DNA of 64,000 bases from Megachile rotundata (lineage: Eukaryota > Arthropoda > Insecta > Hymenoptera > Megachilidae). Where the stretch lies: NCBI RefSeq assembly GCF_050947335.1, contig NW_027473339.1:682001-746000 (forward strand), written 5' to 3'. The notes under the pieces are model-generated. The model saw only the letters and a list, made by a program, of their open reading frames with translations, searched no databases and was not told the origin of the DNA. The position numbers and the translations under genes are program-made. Shown here one piece after another: positions 1 through 11,095 of this stretch (position 1 is the stretch's first letter; each line of letters opens with the position of its first letter).

Positions 1-279
1 GTGACTGTGTGGTCGTGATTGTGTGATTGTGATTGTGTCATTGTGATTGTGTGATTGTGATTGTGTGATTGTGATTGTGTGATTGTGATTGTGTGGTTGT
101 AATTGTGTGATTGTGGTTGTGTGATTGTGATTGTGTGATTGCGATTGTGTGATTGTGACTGTGTGGTCGTGATTGTGTGATCATGATTGTGGGATTGTGA
201 CTGTGGGATTGTGTGGTTGTGGTTGTGTGATTGTGATTGTGTGAATGTGATTGTGTGATTGTGATTGTGGGATTGTGAT

Positions 280-1173
280 TGCGATTGTGTGATTGTGACT
301 GTGTGGTCGTGATTGTGTGATCGTGATTGTGGGATTGTGACTGTGCGATTGTGTGATTGTGATTGTGTGACTGTGATTGTGTGATTGTGATTGTGGGATT
401 GTGATTGTGTGATTGTGATTGTGTGATCGTGATTGTGTGATCGTGATTGTGCGATCGTGATTGTGCGATCGTGATTGTGCGATCGTGATATTGCGATCGT
501 GACTGTGCGATTCTGATTGTGCGATCGTGATTGTGCGATCGTGATTGTGTGATTGTTTGATTGTGTGATTGCGATTGTGTGATTGCGATTGTGTGATTGC
601 GATTGTGTGATTGCGATTGTGTGATTGCGATTGTGTGATTGCGTTTGTGTGATTGCGATTGTGTGATTGCGATTGTGTGATTGCGATTGTTTGATTGTGT
701 GATTGTGATTGTGTGATTGTGATTGTGTGATTGTCATTGTGTGATTGTGATTGTGTGATTGCGATTGTGTGATTGCGATTGTGTGATTGCGATTGTGTGA
801 TTGTGATTGTGTGATTGTGATTGTGTGATCGTGATTGTGGGATTGTGACGGTGTGATTGTGTGGTTGTGGTTGTGTGATCGTGATTGTGTGATTGTGATT
901 GTGTGACCGTGATTGTGTGACCGTGATTGTGCGATCGTGATTGTGTGATCGTGATTGTGTGATCGTGATAGTGTGATCGTGATTGTGTGATCGTGATTGT
1001 GTGGTCGTGATTGTGTGATTGTGATTGAGTGATCGTGATTGTGGGATCGTGACTGTGGGATCGTGATTGTATGATTGTGATTGTGTGATTGTGATTGTGT
1101 GATTGTGATTGTGTGATTGTGATTGTGTGGTTGTGATTGTGTGATTGTGGTTGTATGATTGTGATTGTGTGAT
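280..1173. repeat. 0.9 kb higher-order repeat, copy 1
   Basis: This block and the next share the same ordered rare variants. They are a GATATTGCGATC near 487, GATTCTG at 509, GCGTTTG at 641, GTCATT near 733, GTGACGG at 845, GAGTG at 1027 and GTATG at 1153. The spacing to the second copy is 894 bp at the first markers, 922 in the middle and 906 at the end. The steps are mostly multiples of 14, plus one 2-bp step. That is the signature of a tandem duplication followed by gain and loss of whole units. The block holds a GATCGTGATTGTGC run (about 445-545) and a GATTGCGATTGTGT run (about 560-690). Confidence 0.85.
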
Positions 1174-2085
1174 TGGGATTGTGTGATCGTGACTGTGTGG
1201 TCGTGATTGTGTGATCGTGATTGTGGGATTGTGACTGTGGGATTGTGTGGTTGTGGTTGTGTGACTGTGATTGTGTGATTGTGATTGTGGGATTGTGATT
1301 GTGTGATTGTGATTGTGTGATCGTGATTGTGTGATCGTGATTGTGCGATCGTGATTGTGCGATCGTGATTGTGCGATCGTGATATTGCGATCGTGACTGT
1401 GCGATTCTGATTGTGCGATCGTGATTGTGCGATCGTGATTGTGTGATTGATTGATTGTGTGATTGCGATTGTGTGATTGCGATTGTGTGATTGCGATTGT
1501 GTGATTGCGATTGTGTGATTGCGATTGTGTGATTGCGATTGTGTGATTGCGATTGTGTGATTGCGTTTGTGTGATTGCGATTGTGTGATTGCGATTGTGT
1601 GATTGCGATTGTTTGATTGTGTGATTGTGATTGTGTGATTGTGATTGTGTGATTGTCATTGTGTGATTGTGATTGTGTGATTGCGATTGTGTGATTGCGA
1701 TTGTGTGATTGCGATTGTGTGATTGTGATTGTGTGATTGTGATTGTGTGATCGTGATTGTGGGATTGTGACGGTGTGATTGTGTGGTTGTGGTTGTGTGA
1801 TCGTGATTGTGTGATTGTGATTGTGACCGTGATTGTGTGATCGTGATTGTGTGATCGTGATTGTGTGATCGTGATTGTGTGATCGTGATAGTGTGATCGT
1901 GATTGTGTGATCGTGATTGTGTGGTCGTGATTGTGTGATTGTGATTGAGTGATCGTGATTGTGGGATCGTGACTGTGGGATCGTGATTGTGTGATTGTGA
2001 TTGTGTGATTGTGATTGTGTGATTGTGATTGTGTGGTTGTGATTGTGTGATTGTGGTTGTATGATTGTGATTGTGTGATTGCGAT
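1174..2085. repeat. 0.9 kb higher-order repeat, copy 2
   Basis: Second copy of the preceding block, with markers GATTCTG at 1403, GCGTTTG at 1563, GTCATT near 1655, GTGACGG at 1767, GAGTG at 1947 and GTATG at 2059. Compared with copy 1 it has two extra 14-bp units in the GATTGCGATTGTGT run. It also has a 2-bp loss near 1824, where GTGTGACCG became GTGACCG, and one unit fewer before the GTATG marker. Left and right limits are approximate because flanking units are the same consensus. Confidence 0.83.
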
Positions 2086-3060
2086 TGTGTGATCGTGACT
2101 GTGTGGTCGTGATTGTGTGATCGTGATTGTGGGATTGTGACTGTGGGATTGTGTGGTTGTGGTTGTGCGATTGTGATTGTGTGACTGTGATTGCGTTATT
2201 GTGATTGCGATTGTGTGATTGTGACTGTGTGATTGTGATTGTGTGATTGTGATTGTGGGATTGTGACTGTGTGATTGTGTGACAGTGATTGTGTGATTGT
2301 GATTGTGGGACTGTGATTGCGATTGTGTGATTGTGACTGTGTGGTCGTGATTGTGTGATCGTGATTGTGGGATTGTGATTGTGTGATTGTGATTGTGTGA
2401 TTGTGATTGTGTGATTGTGATTGTGTGATTGTGATTGTGTGATTGTGATTGTGTGATTGTGATTGTGATTGTGTGATTGTGATTGTGTGATTGTGATTGT
2501 GTGTTTGTGATTGTGTGATTGTGATTGTGTGATCGTGACTGTGTGGTCGTGGTTGTGTGATTGTGATTGTGTCATTGTGATTGTGTGATTGTGATTGTGT
2601 GATCGTGACTGTGTGGTCGTGATTGTGTGATCGTGATTGTGGGATTGTGACTGTGTGATTGTGTGATTGTGATTGTGTGAATGTGATTGTGTGATTGTGA
2701 TTGTGGGATTGTGATTGTGTGATTGTGATTGTGTGGTCGTGACTGTGATTGTGGGATTGTGATTGTGTGATTGTGATTGTGTGATCGTGACTGTGATTGT
2801 GTGATTGTGATTGTGATTGTGATTGTGACTGTGATTGTGATTGTGATTGTGATTGTGATTGTGATTGTGATTGTGTGACTGTGTGATTGTGATTGTGTGA
2901 CTGTGATTGTGTGACCGTGATTGTGGGATTGTGACTGTGGGATTGTGTGGTTGTGGTTGTGCGATTGTGATTGTGTGACTGTGATTGTGTGATTGTGATT
3001 GCGATTGTGTGATTGTGACTGTGGGGTCGTGATTGTGTGATCGTGATTGTGGGATTGTGA
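2086..3060. repeat. Mixed 14-mer and 6-mer satellite, no gene
   Basis: This is ordinary array with consensus 14-mers around 2371-2510. A GATTGT 6-mer tract at about 2807-2872 is interrupted by one GACTGT. It ends in the spacer GTGACTGTGTGATTGTGATT, which follows most 6-mer tracts in the window. No open + strand frame exists, because the unit itself carries TGA in each phase. Confidence 0.9.
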
Positions 3061-3070
3061 TCGTGATTGT

Positions 3071-3270
3071 GTGATCGCGATTGTGTGATCGCGATTGTGA
3101 TCGCGATTGTGTGATCGCGATTGTGCGATCGCGTTTGTGCGATCGCGATTGTGCGATCGCGATTGTGCGATCGCGATTGTGCGATCGCGATTGTGCGATC
3201 GTGATTGTGGTATCGTGATTGTGCGATCGTGAATGTGCGATCGTGAATGTGCGATCGTGATTGTGCGATC
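3071..3270. repeat. GATCGCGATT block with GCGATCGC palindromes
   Basis: Units here are doubly C-substituted, giving CpG-rich GCGATCGCGATTGT copies. The perfect 8-bp palindrome GCGATCGC starts at 3125, 3139, 3153, 3167 and 3181, exactly one unit apart. The block ends with GGTATCG at 3209 and two GCGATCGTGAATGT units. The same terminal signature recurs near 18447 and 19055, so this is a copy of the same sub-block found at 18.4 and 19.0 kb. Confidence 0.88.
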
Positions 3271-3623
3271 GTGATTGGGTGATCGTGATTGTGGGATTGT
3301 GACTGTGCGATTGTGTGATTGTGATTGTGTGATTGTGATTGTGTGAATGTGATTCTGTGATTGTGATTGCGATTGTGTGATTGTGACTGTGTGGTCATGA
3401 TTGTGTGATCGTGATTGTGGGATTGTGACTGTGTGATTGTGTGATCGTGATTGTGTAATCCTGATTGTGTGATCGTGATTGTGTGATCGTGATTGGGTGA
3501 TCGTGATTGGGTGATCGTGATTGTGGGATTGTGACTGTGCGATTGTGTGACTGTGATTGTGTGATTGTGATTGTGGGATTGTGATTGTGTGATTGTGATT
3601 GTGTGATCCTGACTGTGATTGTG

Positions 3624-3700
3624 TGATTGTGATTGTGATTGTGATTGTGATTGTGATTATGATTGTGATTGTGATTGTGATTGTGATTGTGTGACAGTGT
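3624..3700. repeat. GATTGT 6-mer tract
   Basis: A run of GATTGT units contains one GATTAT variant, which also occurs near 12797, 19537, 28400, 32696, 56224 and 58204. The tract is followed by the usual GTGACAG/GTGACTG spacer. On the - strand it would read as a dipeptide run, which is not evidence of coding. Confidence 0.85.
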
Positions 3701-3890
3701 GATTGTGATTGTGTGACTGTGATTGTGTGACCGTGATTGTGGGATTGTGACTGTGGGATTGTGTGGTTGTGGTTGTGCGATTGTGATTGTGTGACTGTGA
3801 TTGTGTGATTGCGATTGCGATTGTGTGATTGTGACTGTGTGGTCGTGATTGTGTGATCGTGATTGTGGGATTGTGACTGTGTGATTGTGT

Positions 3891-3988
3891 GATCGCGATT
3901 GTGTGATCGCGATTGTATGATCGCGATTGTGTGATCGCGATTGTGTGATCGCGATTGTGTGATCGCGATTGTGTGATCGCGATTGTGT
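3891..3988. repeat. Seven-unit run of GATCGCGATTGTGT
   Basis: GATCGC starts at 3891 and then every 14 bp to 3975, giving seven units, one with GTATGA. The run is followed by a short 6-mer stretch and two GACCGTGATT units. That order of parts also occurs near 13.0, 19.8, 32.9, 60.2 and 62.3 kb. Confidence 0.9.
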
Positions 3989-4449
3989 GATTGTGATTGT
4001 GATTGTGTGATTGTGTGATCGTGATTGTGTGATCGTGATTGTGTGACCGTGATTGTGTGACCGTGATTATGTGATTGTGACTGTGTGATTGTGTGGTTGT
4101 GGTTGTGTGATTGTGATTGTGTGACTGTGATTGTGTGATTGTGATTGTGGGATTGTGATTGCGATTGTGTGATTGTGACTGTGTGGTCGTGATTGTGTGA
4201 TCGTGATTGTGGGATTGTGACTGTGTGATTGTGTGGTTGTGGTTGTGTGATCGTGATTGTGTGATCGTGATAGTGTGATCGTGATTGTGTGATCGTGATT
4301 GTGTGGTCGTGATTGTGCGGTCGTGATTGTGTGATTGTGATAGTGTGTTCGTGATTGTGGGATCGTGACTGTGGGATCGTGATTGTGTGATTGTGATTGT
4401 GTGATAGTGATTGTGTGATTGTGATTGCGATTGTGTGATTGTGACTGTG

Positions 4450-7385
4450 TGGTCGTGATTGTGTGATCGTGATTGTGGGATTGTGACTGCGTGATTGTGT
4501 GATTGTGATTGTGTGACTGTGATTGTGTGATTGTGATTGTGTGATTGCGATTGTGTGATCGTGACTGTGTGGTCGTGATTGTGTGATCGTGATTGTGGGA
4601 TTGTGACTGTGGGATTGTGTGGTTGTGCTTGTGCGATTGTGATTGTGTGACTGTGATTGTGGGATTGTGATTGCGATTGTGTGATTGTGACTGTGTGGTC
4701 GTGGTTGTGTGATCGTGATTGTGGGATTGTGACTGTGTGATTGTGTGGTTGTGGTTGTGTGATCGTGATTGTGTGATTGTGATTGTGTGATCGTGATTGT
4801 GTGATCGTGATTGTGTGATCGTGATAGTGTGATCGTGATTGTGTGATTGTGATTGTGTGATTGTGATTGTGTGATTGTGATTGTGTGGTAGTGATTGTGT
4901 GATTGTGGTTGTGTGATTGTGATTGTGTGATTGCGATTTTGTGATCGTGACTGTGTGGTCGTGATTGTGTGATCGTGATTGTGGGATTGTGACTGTGTGA
5001 TTGTGTGGTTGTGGTTGTGTGATTGTGATTGTGTGACTGTGATTGTGTGATTGTGATTGTGGGATTGTGATTGCGATTGTGTGATTGTGACTGTGTGGTC
5101 GTGATTGTGTGATCGTGATTGTGGGATTGTGACTGGGTGATTGTGTGGTTGTGGTTGTGTGATCGTGATTGTGTGATTGTGATTGTGTGATTGTGATTGT
5201 GTGATCGTGATTGTGTGATCGTGATTGTGTGATCGTGATAGTGTGATCGTGATTGTGTGATCGTGATTGTGTGGTCGTGATTGTGTGGTCGTGACTGTGT
5301 GATTGTGATTGTGTGATTGTGATTCTGTGATTGTGATTGTGGGATAGTGATTGTGTGATGGTGATTGTGTGATGGTGATTGTGTGATTGTGATTGTGTGA
5401 CCGTGATTGTGTGATCGTGATTGTGTGATCGTGATTGTGTGATCGTGATTGTGTGATCGTGATTGTGTGATCGTGATAGTGTGATCGTGATTGTGTGATC
5501 GTGATTGTGTGGTCGAGATTGTGTCATTGTGATTGTGTGATCGTGATTGTGGGATCGTGACTGTGGGATCGTGATTGTGTGATTGTGATTGTGTGATTGT
5601 GATTGTGTGATCGTGATTGTGTGGTTGTGATTGTGTGATTGTGGTTGTATGATTGTGATTGTGTGATTGCGATTGTGTGATCGTGACTGTGTGGTCGTGA
5701 TTGTGTGATCGTGATTGTGGGATTGTGACTGTGGGATTGTGTGGTTGTGGTTGTGCGATTGTGATTTTGTGACTGTGATTGTGTGATTGTGATTGCGATT
5801 GTGTGATTGTGACTGTGTGATTGTGATTGTGTGATTGTGATTGTGTGATTGTGATTGTGTGATTGTGATTGTGTGATTGTAATTGTGTGATTGTGATTGT
5901 GTGATCGTGATTGTGTGATTGTGATTGTGTGATTGTGATTGTGTGTTTGTGATTGTGTGATTGTGATTGTGTGATCGTGACTGTGTGGTCGTGATTGTGT
6001 GATTGTGATTGTGTCATTGTGATTGTGTGATTGTGATTGTGTGACTGTGATTGTGTGGTTGTGATTGTGTGATTGTGGTTGTGTGATTGTGATTGTGTGA
6101 TTGCGATTGTGTGATCGTGACTGTGTGGTCGTGATTGTGCGATCGTGAGTGTGTGATTGTTTGATTGTGTGATTGCGATTGTGTGATTGCGATTGTGTGA
6201 TTGCGATTGTGTGATTGCGATTGTGTGATTGCGATTGTGTGATTGCGTTTGTGTGATTGCGATTGTGTGATTGCGATTGTGTGATTGCGATTGTTTGATT
6301 GTGTGATTGTGATTGTGTGATTGTGATTGTGTGATTGTCATTGTGTGATTGTGATTGTGTGATTGTGATTGTGTGATTGTGTGATTGTGATTGTGTGATT
6401 GTGATTGTGTGATTGCGATTGTGTGATTGCGATTGTGTGATTGTGATTGTGTGATTGTGATTGTGTGATTGTGATTGTGTGATCGTGATTGTGGGATTGT
6501 GACTGTGTGATTGTGTGGTTGTGGTTGTGTGATCGTGATTGTGTGATCGTGATTGTGTGACCGTGATTGTGTGATCGTGATTGTGTGATCGTGATTGTGT
6601 GATCGTGATTGTGTGATCGTGATTGTGTGATCATGATAGTGTGATCGTGATTGTGTGATCGTGATTGTGTGGTCGTGATTGTGTGATTGTGATTGTGTGA
6701 TCGTGATTGTGGGATCGTGACTGTGGGATCGTGATTGTGTGATTGTGATTGTGTGATTGTGATTGTGTGATTGTGATTGTGTGGTTGTGATTGTGTGATT
6801 GTGGTTGTATGATTGTGATTGTGTGATTGCGATTGTGTGATCGTGACTGTGTGGTCGTGATTGTGTGATCGTGATTGTGGGATTGTGACTGTGGGATTGT
6901 GTGGTTGTGGTTGTGCGATTGTGATTGTGTGACTGTGATTGCGTGATTGTGATTGCGATTGTGTGATTGTGACTGTGTGATTGTGATTGTGTGATTGTGA
7001 TTGTGTGATTGTGATTGTGTGATTGTGATTGTGTGATTGTGATTGTGTGATTGTGATTGTGTGATTGTGATTGTGTGATTGTGATTGTGTGATTGTGATT
7101 GTGTGATTGTGATTGTGTGATTGTGATTGTGTGATTGTGATTGTGTGATTGTGATTGTGTGATTGTGATTGTGTGATTGTGATTGTGTGATTGTGATTGT
7201 GTGATTGTGATTGTGTGATTGTGATTGTGTGATTGTGATTGTGTGATTGTGATTGTGTGATCGTGATTGTGTGATGGTGATTGTGTGATTGTGATTGTGT
7301 GATTGTGATTGTGTGATTGTGATTGTGTGATTGTGATTGTGTGATTGTAATTGTGTGATTGCGATCGTGTGATTGCGATCGTGTG
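4450..7385. repeat. About 3.5 kb higher-order repeat, copy 1
   Basis: Ordered variants match those of 7888-10901. GACTGCG at 4485 pairs with 7923, and GTGCTT at 4625 with 8063 (offset 3438). GCGATTTTG at 4933 pairs with 8337, GACTGGG at 5131 with 8535 and GATAG at 5237 with 8641 (offset 3404). GAGTG at 6147 pairs with 9727, TCATG at 6631 with 10189, and GATGG at 7273 with 10789. The middle (about 5.34-6.11 kb against 8.75-9.70 kb) matches less well and has been rearranged. The block includes a perfect 20-unit run, listed separately. Confidence 0.78.
6979..7258. repeat. Perfect 20-unit run of the consensus 14-mer
   Basis: From 6979 the unit GATTGTGATTGTGT repeats 20 times without a single change, ending where GATCGT starts at 7259. 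Such purity indicates recent homogenisation or slippage compared with surrounding variant-rich DNA. The corresponding run in the next 3.5 kb copy has 17 units. Confidence 0.93.
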
Positions 7386-7887
7386 ATCGTGATTGTGTGA
7401 TCGTGATTGTGTGATCGTGATTGTGTGATCGTGATTGTGTGATCGTGATAGTGTGATCGTGATTGTGTGATCGTGATTGTGTGGTCGTGATTGTGTCATT
7501 GTGATTGTGTGATCGTGATTGTGGGATCGTGACTGTGGGATCGTGATTGTGTGATTGTGATTGTGTGATTGTGATTGTGTGATTGTGATTGTGTGGTTGT
7601 GATTGTGTGATTGTGGTTGTATGATTGTGATTGTGTGATTGCGATTGTGTGATCGTGACTGTGTGGTCGTGATTGTGTGATCGTGATTGTGGGATTGTGA
7701 CTGTGGGATTGTGTGGTTGTGGTTGTGCGATTGTGATTTTGTGACTGTGATTGTGTGATTGTGATTGCGATTGTGTGATTGTGACTGTGTGATTGTGATT
7801 GTGTGATTGTGATTGTGTGATTGTGATTGTGTGATTGTGATTGTGTGATTGTGATTGTGTGATTGTAATTGTGTGATTGTGATTGTG

Positions 7888-10800
7888 TGATCGTGATTGT
7901 GTGATCGTGATTGTGGGATTGTGACTGCGTGATTGTGTGATTGTGATTGTGTGACTGTGATTGTGTGATTGTGATTGTGTGATTGCGATTGTGTGATCGT
8001 GACTGTGTGGTCGTGATTGTGTGATCGTGATTGTGGCATTGTGACTGTGGGATTGTGTGGTTGTGCTTGTGCGATTGTGATTGTGTGACTGTGATTGTGG
8101 GATTGTGATTGCGATTGTGTGATTGTGACTGTGTGGTCGTGGTTGTGTGATCGTGATTGTGGGATTGTGACTGTGTGATTGTGTGGTTGTGGTTGTGTGA
8201 TCGTGATTGTGTGATCGTGATTGTGTGATTGTGACTGCGTGATTGTGTGATCGTGATAGTGTGATCGTGATTGTGTGATTGTGATTGTGTGGTAGTGATT
8301 GTGTGATTGTGGTTGTGTGATTGTGATTGTGTGATTGCGATTTTGTGATCGTGACTGTGTGGTCGTGATTGTGTGATCGTGATTGTGGGATTGTGACTGT
8401 GTGATTGTGTGGTTGTGGTTGTGTGATTGTGATTGTGTGACTGTGATTGTGTGATTGTGATTGTGGGATTGTGATTGCGATTGTGTGATTGTGACTGTGT
8501 GGTCGTGATTGTGTGATCGTGATTGTGGGATTGTGACTGGGTGATTGTGTGGTTGTGGTTGTGTGATCGTGATTGTGTGATTGTGATTGTGTGATTGTGA
8601 TTGTGTGATCGTGATTGTGTGATCGTGATTGTGTGATCGTGATAGTGTGATCGTGATTGTGTGATCGTGATTGTGTGGTCGTGATTGTGTGGTCGTGACT
8701 GTGTGATTGTGATTGTGTGATTGTGATTCTGTGATTGTCATTGTGTGATTGTGATTGTGTGATTGTGATTGTGTGATTGTGATTGTGTGATTGTGATTGT
8801 GTGATTGTGATTGTGTGATTGCGATTGTGTGATTGCGATTGTGTGATTGTGATTGTGTGATTGTGATTGTGTGATTGTGATTGTGTGATCGTGATTGTGG
8901 GATTGTGACTGTGTGATTGTGTGGTTGTGGTTGTGTGATCGTGATTGTGTGATCGTGATTGTGTGACCGTGATTGTGTGATCGTGATTGTGTGATCGTGA
9001 TTGTGTGATCGTGATTGTGTGGTCGTGATTGTGTGATCATGATAGTGTGATCGTGATTGTGTGATCGTGATTGTGTGGTCGTGATTGTGTGATTGTGATT
9101 GTGTGATCGTGATTGTGGGATCGTGACTGTGGGATCGTGATTGTGTGATTGTGATTGTGTGATTGTGATTGTGTGATTGTGATTGTGTGGTTGTGATTGT
9201 GTGACTGTGGTTGTATGATTGTGATTGTGTGATTGCGATTGTGTGATCGTGACTGTGTGGTCGTGATTGTGTGATCGTGATTGTGGGATTGTGACTGTGG
9301 GATTGTGTGGTTGTGGTTGTGCGATTGTGATTGTGTGACTGTGATTGCGTGATTGTGATTGCGATTGTGTGATTGTGACTGTGTGATTGTGATTGTGTGA
9401 TTGTGATTGTGTGTTTGTGATTGTGTGATTGTGATTGTGTGATTGTGATTGTGTGATCGTGATTGTGTGATCATGATAGTGTGATCGTGATTGTGTGATC
9501 GTAATTGTGTGGTCGTGATTGTGTGATTGTGATTGTGTGATCGTGATTGTGGGATCGTGACTGTGGGATCGTGATTGTGTGATTGTGATTGTGTGATTGT
9601 GATTGTGTGATTGTGATTGTGTGGTTGTGATTGTGTGATTGTGGTTGTATGATTGCGATCGTGTGATCGTGATTGTGTGATCGTGATTGTGTGATTGCGA
9701 TTGTGTGGTCGTGATTGTGCGATCGTGAGTGTGTGATTGTTTGATTGTGTGATTGCGATTGTGTGATTGCGATTGTGTGATTGCGATTGTGTGATTGCGA
9801 TTGTGTGATTGCGTTTGTGTGATTGCGATTGTGTGATTGCGATTGTGTGATTGCGATTGTTTGATTGTGTGATTGTGATTGTGTGATTGTGATTGTGTGA
9901 TTGTCATTGTGTGATTGTGATTGTGTGATTGTGATTGTGTGATTGTGATTGTGTGATTGTGATTGTGTGATTGCGATTGTGTGATTGCGATTGTGTGATT
10001 GTGATTGTGTGATTGTGATTGTGTGATTGTGATTGTGTGATCGTGATTGTGGGATTGTGACTGTGTGATTGTGTGGTTGTGGTTGTGTGATCGTGATTGT
10101 GTGATCGTGATTGTGTGACCGTGATTGTGTGATCGTGATTGTGTGATCGTGATTGTGTGATCGTGATTGTGTGATCGTGATTGTGTGATCATGATAGTGT
10201 GATCGTGATTGTGTGATCGTGATTGTGTGGTCGTGATTGTGTGATTGTGATTGTGTGATCGTGATTGTGGGATCGTGACTGTGGGATCGTGATTGTGTGA
10301 TTGTGATTGTGTGATTGTGATTGTGTGATTGTGATTGTGTGGTTGTGATTGTGTGATTGTGGTTGTATGATTGTGATTGTGTGATTGCGATTGTGTGATC
10401 GTGACTGTGTGGTCGTGATTGTGTGATCGTGATTGTGGGATTGTGACTGTGGGATTGTGTGGTTGTGGTTGTGCGATTGTGATTGTGTGACTGTGATTGC
10501 GTGATTGTGATTGCGATTGTGTGATTGTGACTGTGTGATTGTGATTGTGTGATTGTGATTGTGTGATTGTGATTGTGTGATTGTGATTGTGTGATTGTGA
10601 TTGTGTGATTGTGATTGTGTGATTGTGATTGTGTGATTGTGATTGTGTGATTGTGATTGTGTGATTGTGATTGTGTGATTGTGATTGTGTGATTGTGATT
10701 GTGTGATTGTGATTGTGTGATTGTGATTGTGTGATTGTGATTGTGTGATTGTGATTGTGTGATTGTGATTGTGTGATCGTGATTGTGTGATGGTGATTGT

Positions 10801-10901
10801 GTGATTGTGATTGTGTGATTGTGATTGTGTGATTGTGATTGTGTGATTGTGATTGTGTGATTGTAATTGTGTGATTGCGATCGTGTGATTGCGATCGTGT
10901 G
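7888..10901. repeat. About 3.5 kb higher-order repeat, copy 2
   Basis: Second copy of the 4450-7385 block, with markers listed there. The offset changes along the copy: 3438, then 3404, 3580, 3558 and finally 3516. Several steps are multiples of 14. The last 42-bp change is explained exactly by a loss of three units from a pure 14-mer run. It carries a TCAT at 8738 that has no partner at the matching place in copy 1. Confidence 0.78.
10537..10774. repeat. Perfect 17-unit run of the consensus 14-mer
   Basis: Homologous to the 20-unit run at 6979. It begins 8 bp after GACTGTGT at 10529 and ends where GATCGT starts at 10775, which is 17 exact units. The three-unit difference is a direct view of unit-level length change between paralogous HOR copies. 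Confidence 0.93.
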
Positions 10902-11095
10902 AATGTAATTGTGTGATTGCGTTTGTGTGATTGCGATTGTGTGATTGTGATTGTGTGATTGTGATTGTGTGATTCTGATTGTGTGATTGTGATTGTGTGA
11001 TTGGGATTGCGTGATTGGGATTGTGTGTTTGTGATTGTGTGATTGTGATTGTGTGATCGTGACTGTGTGGTCGTGATTGTGTGATTGTGATTGTG

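Noticed and set aside
3125..3188. HIP1 palindromes suggesting cyanobacterial DNA
   Set aside because: The palindrome appears only in a few C-substituted units of the satellite and in unit register. It is not dispersed as in cyanobacterial genomes.
8738..10192. Operon-like chain of - strand ORFs with 4-bp ATGA overlaps
   Set aside because: The overlap is produced by TCAT variants of the repeat unit and has no ribosome-binding context.
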